Positions 10,759 through 19,301 of a DNA stretch of 64,000 nucleotides are shown piece by piece (the first letter of the stretch is position 1; each line of letters opens with the position of its first letter). Source of the DNA: Comamonas aquatica NBRC 14918. Lineage in GTDB: Bacteria > Pseudomonadota > Gammaproteobacteria > Burkholderiales > Burkholderiaceae_C. Below the pieces are notes generated by a model. It was not told the origin of the DNA, made no database searches, and was given only the letters and a program-made list of their open reading frames with translations. The DNA is taken from positions 62,001-126,000 of the forward strand of contig NZ_BBJR01000021.1 of NCBI RefSeq assembly GCF_000739875.1, given 5' to 3'. The position numbers and the translations under genes were made by a program.

Positions 10759-10851
10759 CGAAGCCCATGATTTTAGAGGGCTGCGGCGGATTGCGGCAGC
10801 CTGCATGCGCTATGCCCGGTGACGGCGGGGGCGCTGGCGGGCGATGGAAGG

Positions 10852-10902
10852 TGTTTTGGGCCACCAGCGCTGATGCAGTCAGCGCCAGCAGCTATCAAAA
10901 AC
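10852..10902 (-). repeat. Dispersed palindromic repeat, copy 4
   Basis: A near-ideal copy in minus orientation: TTTTTGATAGCTGC, TGGCGCTGA, loop, TCAGCGCTGG, TGGCCCAAAAC. It lies between the metH leader and the end of the PACE-family gene. Confidence 0.7.
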
Positions 10903-10907
10903 GGAGA

Positions 10908-11396
10908 TCACGCCTGGGGCGCCAGCACCTGGGCCGAGGCCGGCAGGCCGAAGACACGGTCGAAACACCAGTTGAAGACGTAGGTGTAGATCAGGAAGAA
11001 CACCAGCAAGCCAGCCTCCAGCACCGTGGCTTCCCACAGCGAGATGCCGAACCACCAGGCCATCAGCGGGATCAGGATCAGCGCCAGGCCGCCCTCGAAT
11101 CCCACGGCATGCACCACGCGGCGCAGCACCGAGCGGCCCCGGGTGGCCTGGCGGGCCTCCCAGCGCTCGAACAGCCAGTTGAAGCTGAGGTTCCACAGGA
11201 TGGCCAGGGTCGAGGCCACCACGGCCATCGCGCCAGAGCTGCCCGCGCCCTGGCCGATGGCCATGAACAGCAGGCTGGAGGCCACGATGGCGATGAGCTC
11301 GTACAGACCGACAAACACGATGCGGCGCTTGGCGCCTTGCAGGCCCACGGCCTGGGAAGCAACGGACACGGTAGAAGACACGGAAGAAACAGACAT
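10908..11396 (-). CDS. PACE-family multidrug efflux protein
   Basis: 162 residues with four predicted membrane helices arranged as two copies of the bacterial transmembrane pair domain. Copy 1 has RRIVFVGLYELIA and ends NWLFERWEARQ. Copy 2 has RVVHAVGFEGGLALILIP and ends FNWCFDRVFGL. The RxxHxxxFE motif and the repeated NW pair are typical of PACE transporters such as Acinetobacter AceI, which export chlorhexidine and short diamines by proton exchange. It sits in the inner membrane. It is transcribed away from a LysR-type gene 70 bp upstream, the arrangement seen for aceI and its regulator, so control by that neighbour is likely. Confidence 0.8.
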   Translation of the reverse strand: MSVSSVSSTVSVASQAVGLQGAKRRIVFVGLYELIAIVASSLLFMAIGQGAGSSGAMAVVASTLAILWNLSFNWLFERWEARQATRGRSVLRRVVHAVGFEGGLALILIPLMAWWFGISLWEATVLEAGLLVFFLIYTYVFNWCFDRVFGLPASAQVLAPQA

Positions 11397-11466
11397 GCGG
11401 CGCAGTGTATGTTCATAAAATTGACAGCAAAAGTTAGGTTATTTCAGTTTTATTGATAGGTCAGCC
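11397..11466. promoter_or_regulatory. Divergent promoter region, PACE exporter / LysR regulator
   Basis: 70 bp of AT-rich DNA (AAAATTGACAGCAAAAG, GTTATTTCAGTTTTATTG) between two divergent starts. It contains the distant inverted pair ATAAAA and TTTTAT. LysR regulators usually bind such shared regions. No single operator can be fixed. Confidence 0.4.
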
Positions 11467-12387
11467 ATGCCCTTCCCCCCCGAACAAGTGCCGCTGTTCC
11501 TGGCCGTGCTCGACACCGGCTCGTTCTCGGCCGCCGCGCGCCAGCTGGGGCGCGTGCCCTCCGCCGTCAGCATGGCCGTGGGCCAGCTGGAGGCCGAACT
11601 GGGCCTGCAGCTGTTCGACCGCCGGGGCCGCGAGCCCACGCCCACGGCCGCCGCGCGCGCCCTGGAACCCCAGGCCCGGCTGCTGGCCCAGCAGCTGCAG
11701 CAGTTGAACCAGCAGGCCCTGGCCCTGCACCAGGGGCTGGAAGAGCGGCTGACGCTGGCGATTGCCCCGGAGCTGCTGACCACCCCCTGGGCCGACGCGC
11801 TGCGCCCGGTGACCGAGCGCTACCCGGCCCTGGCGCTGGAAGTGCTGGTCGCCCCGCAGGCCGATGCGCTGGAGCTGCTGCACGCCGGCCGGGCCCAGCT
11901 GGCCCTGGTGTTCGAGCGCAGCAGCCTGGACGGCCGCGAGGACTTCCAGGAGATGGGCCACGAGGTGTTGGTGGCCGTGATGGCCCCGCACTTCGCCCCG
12001 TGGCAGGCACAGCAGGCCCTGCACGGCGCCGGCGCGCGCCTGAGCGTGGACCACCTGCTGGGTCAGCGCCAGGTGCTGGTCGCCAGCCGCGACCTGCAGC
12101 AGACCGACCCGCGCTTCGTCTTCTCGCGCCAGCTGTGCCGCACCGACAGCCACCAGGCGGCGCTGCAGCTCATCAGCGCTGGCCTGGGCTGGGGTTGGCT
12201 GCCCAAGGGCCTGGTGGAATCGCACATCGCGGCACAGACGCTGCTGGAGATCCCCATGCAGAACCTGAGCAACGGCACGCGCCTGTTCGTCGACTGGGTG
12301 TGGTCCCAACAGCGGCCGCTGGGCCTGGCGGCGCAGCACTTCGTGCAGGGGCTGCGCCAGCACGCCCCCTGGGGGCGCACGCCCTGA
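11467..12387 (+). CDS. LysR-family transcriptional regulator
   Basis: 306 residues. The N-terminal winged helix-turn-helix is clear in FLAVLDTGSFSAAARQLGRVPSAVSMAVGQLEAELG (positions about 10-45, read in parts), followed by the linker helix and a two-lobed effector-binding domain. It is divergent from the PACE efflux gene and probably regulates it. Alternatively it could control the downstream Bug receptor 129 bp away in the same direction. Effector unknown. Confidence 0.8.
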   Translation: MPFPPEQVPLFLAVLDTGSFSAAARQLGRVPSAVSMAVGQLEAELGLQLFDRRGREPTPTAAARALEPQARLLAQQLQQLNQQALALHQGLEERLTLAIAPELLTTPWADALRPVTERYPALALEVLVAPQADALELLHAGRAQLALVFERSSLDGREDFQEMGHEVLVAVMAPHFAPWQAQQALHGAGARLSVDHLLGQRQVLVASRDLQQTDPRFVFSRQLCRTDSHQAALQLISAGLGWGWLPKGLVESHIAAQTLLEIPMQNLSNGTRLFVDWVWSQQRPLGLAAQHFVQGLRQHAPWGRTP

Positions 12388-12516
12388 CCGCGCGGCGCGG
12401 CACTGTCCTTGCTTGAGAGGGGCACCGGCTGGCGGCCCCGGGTCCACCCTCTTGAGGGGGTGACCGCGGTGCGCCAGCATGCCTGTCTGCCCCACCCCGC
12501 ACCAAGGAGTCCCCGC

Positions 12517-13488
12517 ATGATCGATCGCCGCCAGTTCCTCTCCGTCAGTGCCGCCGCCCTGGGTCTGCCCAGCAGCGTGCTGGCACAAGCCGCCTGGCCC
12601 ACCCGCCCGGTGCGCGTGGTGATTCCCTACGCCGCCGGCGGCGTCACCGACAGCGTGGGCCGCAAGCTGGCCGAACACCTGGGCCAGCAGCTGGGCCAGG
12701 CCCTGGTGGTGGAGAACAAGGGCGGCGCCGGCGGCACCCTGGGCATGGCCGACGTGGCCCGCGCCCCGGCCGACGGCTACACCCTGGCCCTGAGCGCCAT
12801 CAGCCCGCTGACCCTGTCGCCCCACCTGGGCAAGCTGCCCTACGACCCGTTCAAGGACATCGTGGCCGTGGCCCCGATGATGTATTCGCCGGTCTACGTG
12901 CTGGGCACCAGCGCCCTGTCGGCCACCAGCTGGCAGGCGTTGCTGGCGCGCGCCAAGGCCCAGCCCGGCAGCATCCGCATGGCCACCTCGGGCATGGGCT
13001 CGGTCGGGCACATCATGCTGGAGCAGATCCAGGCCCAGACCGGCGCCCGCTTCACCCACATCCCCTACAAGGGCGTGGGCCAGACCGTGAACGATGCGGC
13101 CGGCGGCCACTTCGAGGTCATGCTGGGCAACCCCTTTGGCACGATCAACGGCCTGATCGAACAAGGCCGCCTGCGCGTGCTGGCCACCACCGGCCCGCAG
13201 CGTGCGCCCAACCAGCCCCAGGTGCCGACGCTGGCCGAACTTGGCGTGCCCGCGGCCAACCTGACCTCGCTGTTTGGCTTCATGGCGCCCGCCGGCACGC
13301 CCCCCGAGATCGTGGCCCGGCTGAACCAGGAGGTGCAGCGCGCCCTGGCCGCCGCAGACGTGCAGCACACGCTGCGCAGCACCGACAACGTGGCCCTGCA
13401 CCACAGCCCGCAGGAATTTGCCGCCCTGCTGCAGCAGGAAAGCCGCAACAACGCCGCCATCATCCGGCAGGCCAACATCCAGCTCTGA
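12517..13488 (+). CDS. Bug/TctC-family periplasmic solute receptor
   Basis: 323 residues with a Tat-like signal peptide (MIDRRQFLSVSAAALG, cleavage near AQAAW). The mature receptor begins WPTRPVRVVIPYAAGGVTDSVGRKL, the signature of the tripartite tricarboxylate transporter receptor family. These proteins capture small carboxylates in the periplasm. No tctA/tctB membrane genes are in the window, which is common in Burkholderiales, where most Bug proteins are orphans. AAGGAG precedes the ATG at 12517; the longer upstream open frame is unsupported. The ligand cannot be read from sequence. Confidence 0.85.
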   Translation: MIDRRQFLSVSAAALGLPSSVLAQAAWPTRPVRVVIPYAAGGVTDSVGRKLAEHLGQQLGQALVVENKGGAGGTLGMADVARAPADGYTLALSAISPLTLSPHLGKLPYDPFKDIVAVAPMMYSPVYVLGTSALSATSWQALLARAKAQPGSIRMATSGMGSVGHIMLEQIQAQTGARFTHIPYKGVGQTVNDAAGGHFEVMLGNPFGTINGLIEQGRLRVLATTGPQRAPNQPQVPTLAELGVPAANLTSLFGFMAPAGTPPEIVARLNQEVQRALAAADVQHTLRSTDNVALHHSPQEFAALLQQESRNNAAIIRQANIQL

Positions 13489-13552
13489 GCCACCGACGTA
13501 TGCGGCCCCCGGCCGTGCACGGGCACGCCGGGTTTTGCACTACAGTCGGCGC

Positions 13553-14881
13553 GTGACCCAAGCCCTTCCCCCCTCCAGCAGCACCCCGCCCCTGGCGGCC
13601 CCCCCCGTCACGCCCCCCGGCGCCAGCACGGGCGGTGCGGGCTTTGGTGCGGCAGCGGCCGCCCAGGGCTTGCCGCCACCGGCCAACACCGGCACGCCGG
13701 CGACCCCGGCACCCCCAGCGCCGCCGACGACCCCAGCCACCACAGCCACCACAGCCACCACAGCCACCACAGCCACCAGCAGTGTCACGGCCCCGGCCAG
13801 TGCGGCCCAGGTGGCACCGGTGGTGGCCGCCGTGCAGGCGGCCCTGGCACAGACCGTCAACCTGTCGCCCCAGGCACAGCTGGCCGTCAAGCTCGACGCC
13901 TTCCACCAGCTGGTGGCCAATCTGGTCACCCAGATTCCAGCCGGCAGCGCCACCCTGCCCGGCAACTGGCCGGCCGCCGGGGTCAGCCCGCAGCTGCAGG
14001 CCTTCGTGACCGCCCTGCTGCAGAACGCCACCGCCAGCCAGCCGCTGCCGCAGCAGCTGGTCAGCCTGCAGGCCTGGCCCACGGCCCTGGCCAATGCCGT
14101 GCTGCAACTGGCCGGGCAGGCCGCGGCGGCAGAGGGCGCACCGCCCGCCCTGGCCGCCCCCCCACAGGCCGCCCAGGCGGCTGCGACGGCCACGGCCGAC
14201 ATCCGCCTGCCCAGCCTGCAGAACTGGCTGGTGCAACAAGGGGTGGTGCAGGGCACGGATGGCGAACGTGCTTTCACGCTGTCGCTGCGCGTGCCGGTGG
14301 CCTGGGCCCAGGCCCAGGCGGCCCTGGGGGCGGCCTTGCCGCGTCCAGCCGAAGGCCCTGGCGCGACCCCCACCGGTGCTGCGCTGCCCATCGCCTGGGC
14401 GGGGCCATCCACCCCGGCAGGCATGCCCAGCCTGGCGGGCCTGCTGCAGCTACCGTTTGCCGGCAGCGTGCAGCAGTTGAGCAGCGGCAGCATGGGCCTG
14501 GTGATGCAGCCGCAGGTGCTGCCCGGCACACCGGCCGCGGCCGCCGCCCAGGCCATGCGCACCAGCGCCATCCTGCAGCTGGAGTTTCAGCCTCTGGCCC
14601 AGGCCGTGCAGAGCGCGCAGGCCGCGTCGGTCTATCTGCCCGCCCACCTGGTGCCGCAGGAGGTGCAGGCCATGCTGCAGCACAAGGCCACCGACCCCTG
14701 GCTGCTGATGGCCCAGGCGCAGGCCGAAGGCCAGGGCCGCAAGCAGCAGAAAAACGCCAACGAGCAATCGCTGTTCTGCAACCGCGCCGGCTGCCAGTAC
14801 CAGGGCCGCGCCCTGTGCGCCCAGCCCTTTTGCGCCGAAATGAACTACCTGTGGTCCGTGGACCGCGCCCAGCGCCGCTGA
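13553..14881 (+). CDS. Uncharacterised Ala/Pro/Thr-rich protein with C-terminal Cys cluster
   Basis: 442 residues from a GTG at 13553; no suitable ATG precedes it in frame, and the family-like sequence starts there. The first ~90 residues are low-complexity Pro/Ala/Thr with a repeated ATT unit encoded by a 9-bp tandem repeat. The middle is Ala/Gln-rich helical sequence. The C-terminal ~45 residues are different: charged, with four cysteines spaced C-x4-C-x7-C-x4-C (CNRAGCQYQGRALCAQPFC), suggesting metal binding. The long flexible N-terminus and Gln/Ala-rich body recall FliK-like hook-length proteins, but I see no FliK signature and no flagellar neighbours. Function unknown. It converges with a LysR gene one base beyond its stop. 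Confidence 0.65.
   Translation: MTQALPPSSSTPPLAAPPVTPPGASTGGAGFGAAAAAQGLPPPANTGTPATPAPPAPPTTPATTATTATTATTATSSVTAPASAAQVAPVVAAVQAALAQTVNLSPQAQLAVKLDAFHQLVANLVTQIPAGSATLPGNWPAAGVSPQLQAFVTALLQNATASQPLPQQLVSLQAWPTALANAVLQLAGQAAAAEGAPPALAAPPQAAQAAATATADIRLPSLQNWLVQQGVVQGTDGERAFTLSLRVPVAWAQAQAALGAALPRPAEGPGATPTGAALPIAWAGPSTPAGMPSLAGLLQLPFAGSVQQLSSGSMGLVMQPQVLPGTPAAAAAQAMRTSAILQLEFQPLAQAVQSAQAASVYLPAHLVPQEVQAMLQHKATDPWLLMAQAQAEGQGRKQQKNANEQSLFCNRAGCQYQGRALCAQPFCAEMNYLWSVDRAQRR
13735..13779 (+). repeat. 9-bp tandem repeat inside the Ala/Pro/Thr-rich gene
   Basis: Four perfect copies and one imperfect copy of AGCCACCAC. The unit is a multiple of three, so copy-number changes lengthen or shorten the Ala-Thr-Thr tract without shifting the frame. 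Confidence 0.9.
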
Positions 14882-14882
14882 C

Positions 14883-15785
14883 TCAGGCGGGCGGGACCGC
14901 GTGGTGGCGCTGCACGGCGGCCATCAGTTCCTGCACATGGCTGGCCGGCGCCACGCCTTCGCGCACCAGCATGTAACGCGGGCGCACCGCCCAGGCGTCG
15001 CTCAGTGCGATGCGGCACAGCTGGCCATCGGCGGTGCTGCGCAGGGCCGCGCTTTCCGGCACCACCGCCACGCCCACCCCGGCCGCGACCATGCGGCACA
15101 TGGCATCGAAGTTCGAGACCTGGATGCGCAGCTTGAGCGTCTGCCCCAACTGCTGGGCGACCTGGCTCAGGAAGGTCTGCAGCGTGCTGCTGCGGTGCAT
15201 GCCCACGAAGCGCTCATGCAGCACCTCGGCAAAGGCCACCGCAGCCACGCCCTGCCAGCGCGCATCGTTGGGCGCCACCAGCACCAGGCAGTCGGTGCTG
15301 AAGTGCAGGCTGCGCAGGCCGTGCGTGTCGACCTCGCCGGCGATGATGCCCAGGTCCGCGCGGCCTTCACGGATGTCGCTGGCGATCGCGGCATTCGGGC
15401 GCTCCTGCAGGTCCACGCTGATGTGCGGGTGCGCCATCAGGTAGGCGGCCAGGATGTCGGGCATGAACTCCGTCACCGCCGTGGTGTTGGCAAAGACCCG
15501 CACATGGCCGCGCAGGCCGGCGCCATATTCCTGCAACTCGGACTGCAGCTGCTGGGCCTGCTGCAGCATGGCCCGGGCGTGGAACAGGAAAGCCTCGCCC
15601 GGCGGCGTCAGGCGCACGCCGCGAGCCTCTCGAATCAGCAAAGGCATGCCGGCCTCTTCCTCCATCGCCTTGATGCGTGCACTGGTGGCCGCCAGTGACA
15701 GGTGGGATTGCTCCGACGCCTTGGTGAGGCTGCCGCTTTTGGCCACCTGCAGGAACAGCTGGAAGTCTTTCAATTCAAGGCGCAT
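14883..15785 (-). CDS. LysR-family regulator of the itaconate-type operon
   Basis: 300 residues: N-terminal helix-turn-helix (FLQVAKSGSLTKASEQSHLS at about 10-29) and a LysR effector domain. The gene is divergent from the seven-gene operon starting at 15937, with 151 bp between. In Pseudomonas the itaconate genes are likewise preceded by a divergent LysR gene (ItcR), so this is probably the functional counterpart, responding to itaconate or its CoA ester. That role is inferred from position; the family is certain. Confidence 0.85.
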   Translation of the reverse strand: MRLELKDFQLFLQVAKSGSLTKASEQSHLSLAATSARIKAMEEEAGMPLLIREARGVRLTPPGEAFLFHARAMLQQAQQLQSELQEYGAGLRGHVRVFANTTAVTEFMPDILAAYLMAHPHISVDLQERPNAAIASDIREGRADLGIIAGEVDTHGLRSLHFSTDCLVLVAPNDARWQGVAAVAFAEVLHERFVGMHRSSTLQTFLSQVAQQLGQTLKLRIQVSNFDAMCRMVAAGVGVAVVPESAALRSTADGQLCRIALSDAWAVRPRYMLVREGVAPASHVQELMAAVQRHHAVPPA

Positions 15786-15936
15786 GGTGATTCCGGGTTA
15801 ATACCAGGGTGCGCCTGGCTTTTGAAAAACCGAAGGCTTGCTCCCAAAAGCTGTGATTGTAGAAAGCCTGGCGGCGCCAGAAGATGGCGGCAACACCCCC
15901 TGCTCCAGGCCGCGTGCCTGATGGAGAGAACGCCGC
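15786..15936. promoter_or_regulatory. Divergent control region of the itaconate-type operon
   Basis: The 151-bp shared region has an AT-rich centre. A possible plus-strand promoter is TTGCTC at about 15838 and TAGAAA sixteen bases later. LysR half-sites are expected here, but I cannot place one with confidence. Confidence 0.35.
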
Positions 15937-16830
15937 ATGAACCACGCTGTGACACCCCAAATCGACCCCGCCCTGCTGGCCCATCTGCAATCCTGGCAAG
16001 GCAAGTCCGAGACCACGCCCGACACCGTCACCGCCGCGCCGCTGCGTGCGCTGTCGGCCACGCTGGACCGCGACGACCCCGCGCCCCACGCCGGCACGGC
16101 CGTGCCGCCCCTGTGGCACTGGCTGTACTTTCTGCCGCACGCCCGCCAGAGCGAGATCGGCCCCGACGGCCACCCGCAACGCGGCGGCTTCCTGCCGCCC
16201 GTGCCCCTGCCACGCCGCATGTGGGCCGGCGGGCGCCTGCGCTGGGACACGGCCAACCCGCTGCAGGTCGGGCAGGCGGTGGAGCGCGTGTCCACCATCC
16301 GCTCGGTGACGCACAAGGCCGGGCGCTCGGGCGAGCTGCTGTTTGTGCTGGTGGAGCACCAGTTCCGCAACGCCCAGGGTGTCTCCCTGACGGAGGAGCA
16401 CGACATCGTCTACCGCGCCGCCGCGCAGCCCGGGGATGCGGCCCCCGTGCCCGTGCGCCCGCTGCTGGACGGCCAGCAAAGCTGGTCGCGCGTGATCACG
16501 CCGGACGATGTGCTGCTGTTCCGCTACTCGGCGCTGACCTTCAACGGCCACCGCATCCACTACGACCGCAAGTACGTGACCGAGGTGGAAGGCTACCCCG
16601 GGCTGATCGTGCACGGCCCGCTGATCGCCACGCTGCTGATCGACCTGCTGCGCCGCAGCCTGCCCCAGGCCCAGGTGCAGAGCTTCAGCTTCAAGGCCGT
16701 GCGCCCCACCTTCGACCTGCACGCCTTCAGCGTGCATGGCAAGCCCTCGGCCGACGGCAAGACCATCGAGCTGTGGGCCCAGGACCACGAAGGCTGGCTG
16801 ACCATGCAGGCCACCGCCACCCTGGCCTGA
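15937..16830 (+). CDS. ich: Itaconyl-CoA / mesaconyl-C4-CoA hydratase
   Basis: 297 residues, double hot-dog fold, matching the mesaconyl-C4-CoA/itaconyl-CoA hydratase family (MaoC/HTD2-like). The N-terminal half has WHWLYFLPHARQSEIGPDGH and LPRRMWAGGR, typical of this group. The C-terminal half has FRYSALTFNGHRIHYD (about residues 195-210), the hydratase-2 motif with the catalytic His. In itaconate breakdown it would hydrate itaconyl-CoA to citramalyl-CoA. A GGAG site precedes the ATG. It is the first gene of an operon that also holds the CoA-transferase and lyase needed on either side of this step. Confidence 0.75.
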   Translation: MNHAVTPQIDPALLAHLQSWQGKSETTPDTVTAAPLRALSATLDRDDPAPHAGTAVPPLWHWLYFLPHARQSEIGPDGHPQRGGFLPPVPLPRRMWAGGRLRWDTANPLQVGQAVERVSTIRSVTHKAGRSGELLFVLVEHQFRNAQGVSLTEEHDIVYRAAAQPGDAAPVPVRPLLDGQQSWSRVITPDDVLLFRYSALTFNGHRIHYDRKYVTEVEGYPGLIVHGPLIATLLIDLLRRSLPQAQVQSFSFKAVRPTFDLHAFSVHGKPSADGKTIELWAQDHEGWLTMQATATLA

Positions 16831-16835
16831 CACAT

Positions 16836-16891
16836 CCAAAACAGGAGCTGCCAGCGCTTGCCGGACAAGCGCTGCAGGCCCAAAACGCTTG
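16836..16891 (+). repeat. Dispersed palindromic repeat, copy 5, in the ich-acd spacer
   Basis: AAAACAGGAGCTGC, then CAGCGCTTG (16852-16860), loop CCGGA, CAAGCGCTG (16866-16874), then CAGGCCCAAAAC. The perfect 9-bp stem has no T-run, so it is not a terminator. It occupies nearly the whole gap between two operon genes and ends nine bases before the next ATG, so it will form a hairpin in the operon mRNA. Confidence 0.75.
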
Positions 16892-16899
16892 AAACCGCC

Positions 16900-18066
16900 A
16901 TGATCGAAAAAACCCTCTCCCACAACCACCACGAGATCCGCGACGCCATCCGCGACCTGTGCCAGGCCTTCCCCGACGAGTACTTCCGCAAGGTGGACGA
17001 GGCGCGCGCCTATCCCGAGCAGTTCGTCCACGCACTGACCGAAGCCGGCTGGCTGGCCGCGCTGATCCCGCAGGAGTACGGCGGCTCGGGCCTGGGCCTG
17101 ACCGAGGCCAGCGTGATCATGGAAGAGATCAACCGCTGTGGCGGCAACTCCGGCGCCTGCCACGGCCAGATGTACAACATGGGCACGCTGCTGCGCCACG
17201 GCTCCGAGGCGCAAAAGCAGAAGTACCTGCCCAAGATTGCCTCGGGTGCATGGCGCCTGCAGTCCATGGGCGTGACCGAGCCCACCACCGGCACCGACAC
17301 CACCAAGATCAAGACCAGCGCCGTCAAGAAAGGCGACCGCTACGTCATCAACGGCCAGAAGGTCTGGATCAGCCGCATCCAGCACAGCGACTTCATGATC
17401 CTGCTGGCGCGCACCACGCCGCTGGCCGAGGTGAAGAAGAAGAGCGAAGGCATGTCCATCTTCATGGTCGACCTGCGCGAAGCGGAAAAGAAGGGCATGA
17501 CCGTGCGCCCCATTCCCAACATGGTCAACCACGAGACCAACGAGCTGTTCTTCGAGGACCTGGAGATCCCCGCAGAGAACCTCATCGGCCAGGAGGGCCA
17601 GGGTTTCAAGTACATCCTCGACGGACTGAACGCCGAGCGCACGCTGATCGCCGCCGAGTGCATCGGCGACGGCTACTGGTTCATGGACCGCGTGACCCAG
17701 TACGTCAAGGACCGCAACGTGTTTGGCCGCCCCATCGGCCAGAACCAGGGTGTGCAGTTCCCGATTGCCGAGAGCTTCATCGAACTGGAAGCCGCCAACC
17801 TGATGCGCTGGAAGGCCTGCGAGCTGTTCGACGCGCACGAAGCCATGGGGGCCCAGGCCAACATGGCCAAGTACCTGGCGGCCAAGGCCAGCTGGGAAGC
17901 GGCCAACGTCTGCCTGCAGTTCCACGGCGGCTTCGGCTTTGCCTGCGAGTACGACGTGGAGCGCAAGTTCCGCGAGACGCGCCTGTACCAGGTGGCGCCG
18001 ATCTCCACCAACCTGATCTATTCCTACGTGGCCGAGCACCTGTTGGGCCTGCCCCGTTCTTTCTGA
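16900..18066 (+). CDS. Acyl-CoA dehydrogenase (itaconate-operon member)
   Basis: 388 residues: FAD-dependent acyl-CoA dehydrogenase with N-terminal helical, middle beta (SMGVTEPTTGTDTTKIKT) and C-terminal helical domains. The usual catalytic Glu of medium-chain enzymes (in the YEGT motif) is absent; that stretch reads YQVAPIST. Instead Glu246 in GLNAERTLIAAE sits where isovaleryl-CoA dehydrogenase carries its base, so an IVD-type active site is inferred. A homologous dehydrogenase is part of the Pseudomonas itaconate locus, where its substrate is unclear; a C5 dicarboxylic acyl-CoA such as methylsuccinyl-CoA is a reasonable guess. The ATG at 16900 follows repeat copy 5 closely. Confidence 0.8.
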   Translation: MIEKTLSHNHHEIRDAIRDLCQAFPDEYFRKVDEARAYPEQFVHALTEAGWLAALIPQEYGGSGLGLTEASVIMEEINRCGGNSGACHGQMYNMGTLLRHGSEAQKQKYLPKIASGAWRLQSMGVTEPTTGTDTTKIKTSAVKKGDRYVINGQKVWISRIQHSDFMILLARTTPLAEVKKKSEGMSIFMVDLREAEKKGMTVRPIPNMVNHETNELFFEDLEIPAENLIGQEGQGFKYILDGLNAERTLIAAECIGDGYWFMDRVTQYVKDRNVFGRPIGQNQGVQFPIAESFIELEAANLMRWKACELFDAHEAMGAQANMAKYLAAKASWEAANVCLQFHGGFGFACEYDVERKFRETRLYQVAPISTNLIYSYVAEHLLGLPRSF

Positions 18067-18128
18067 CATGGACAACCCCCTGAGCGGCTGCGCCGCATTG
18101 CAGGCCCACTTCGGATATTGGATTGCAC

Positions 18129-19301
18129 ATGATTCGACCTCTTGACGGCATCACCGTCGTCTCTTTGGAACACGCGGTGGCCGCACCGTTTTGCACGCGC
18201 CAGCTGGCCGATTTGGGGGCGCGCGTCATCAAGGTGGAGCGGCCCGGCAGCGGCGACTTTGCGCGCGGCTATGACCAGCGGGTGCAGGGCCAGTCCTCGC
18301 ACTTCACCTGGATCAACCGCAGCAAGGAAAGCCTGGCGCTGGACGTGAAGAAGCTCCAGGCCAAGCAGGCGCTGCTGGAACTGCTGAAGACCGCCGACGT
18401 GCTGGTGCAGAACCTGGCGCCCGGCGCGGCCGCGCGCATGGGCCTGTCGTACGCGGCCCTGAAGGCGCACAACCCGAAGCTCATCGTCTGCGACATCAGC
18501 GGCTATGGCGCCGATGGTCCCTACCGCGACAAGAAGGCCTACGACCTGCTGATCCAGAGCGAGGCCGGCTTCCTGTCCGTCACCGGCACGCCGGAGACGC
18601 CCAGCAAATCCGGCATCTCAGTGGCCGATATCGCCGCGGGCATGTACGCCTACACCAACATCCTGTCGGCCCTGCTGCTGCGCGGCAAGACGGGCAGCGG
18701 CAGCCACATCGACGTGTCCATGCTCGAAGCCATGGGCGAGTGGATGGGCTACCCGCTGTACTACGCCTACGACGGCGCGCCACCGCCGCCGCGCACCGGT
18801 GCCAGCCACGCCAGCATCTACCCCTACGGCCCCTTCGTCGCCGGGGACGGCAAGACCGTGATGCTGGGCCTGCAGAACGAGCGCGAATGGAAGGCGTTTT
18901 GCGACACCGTGCTGCAGCAGCCCGCAGTGGCCACCGACGCCCGTTTTGACAGCAACGCCCACCGCAACGCCCACCGCGAAGCCTTGCAGGCGCTGATCCT
19001 GCAGACCTTTGCCGCGCTGACGGCGGCGCAGGTGGTGGAGCGGCTGGAGGCCGCCGGCATTGCCAACGCCCGCGTCAACGACATGGCCGACCTGTGGCAG
19101 CACCCGCAGCTGCAGGCGCGCCAGCGCTGGCGCACCGTGGGCACGCCCGCAGGCGAGGTCCCGGCCCTGCTGCCACCCGGCGTGAACAGCGCCTTCGACT
19201 ACCGCATGGACCCGATTCCCGCCGTGGGCCAGCACAACGCCAGCATCCTGGCCGAGCTGGGCTGGAGCGCCGAGCAGATCGCCGCGCTGGCCGCTGCCTG
19301 A
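18129..19301 (+). CDS. ict: CaiB/BaiF (family III) CoA-transferase, probable itaconate CoA-transferase
   Basis: 390 residues of the family III CoA-transferases. They move CoA between acids through an aspartyl-CoA anhydride; the catalytic Asp is Asp139 in KKAYDLLIQSEAGFLSVTGTP. The N-terminal LEHAVAAPFCTRQLADLGARVIKVE and the C-terminal ARVNDMADLWQHPQ are also characteristic. Between a hydratase and a CitE-type lyase it would activate itaconate (or a related C5 diacid) with succinyl-CoA. The ATG at 18129 is used. The TGA stop is the first three bases of a run of 7-bp tandem repeats. Confidence 0.75.
   Translation: MIRPLDGITVVSLEHAVAAPFCTRQLADLGARVIKVERPGSGDFARGYDQRVQGQSSHFTWINRSKESLALDVKKLQAKQALLELLKTADVLVQNLAPGAAARMGLSYAALKAHNPKLIVCDISGYGADGPYRDKKAYDLLIQSEAGFLSVTGTPETPSKSGISVADIAAGMYAYTNILSALLLRGKTGSGSHIDVSMLEAMGEWMGYPLYYAYDGAPPPPRTGASHASIYPYGPFVAGDGKTVMLGLQNEREWKAFCDTVLQQPAVATDARFDSNAHRNAHREALQALILQTFAALTAAQVVERLEAAGIANARVNDMADLWQHPQLQARQRWRTVGTPAGEVPALLPPGVNSAFDYRMDPIPAVGQHNASILAELGWSAEQIAALAAA

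Noticed and set aside
10613-10760. A cobalamin riboswitch upstream of the B12-dependent metH.
   Set aside because: No B12-box sequence is present; all conserved positions are those of the SAH riboswitch instead.
13735-13779. The 9-bp repeats as a CRISPR-like array.
   Set aside because: The units are contiguous without spacers and lie in frame inside a coding sequence.
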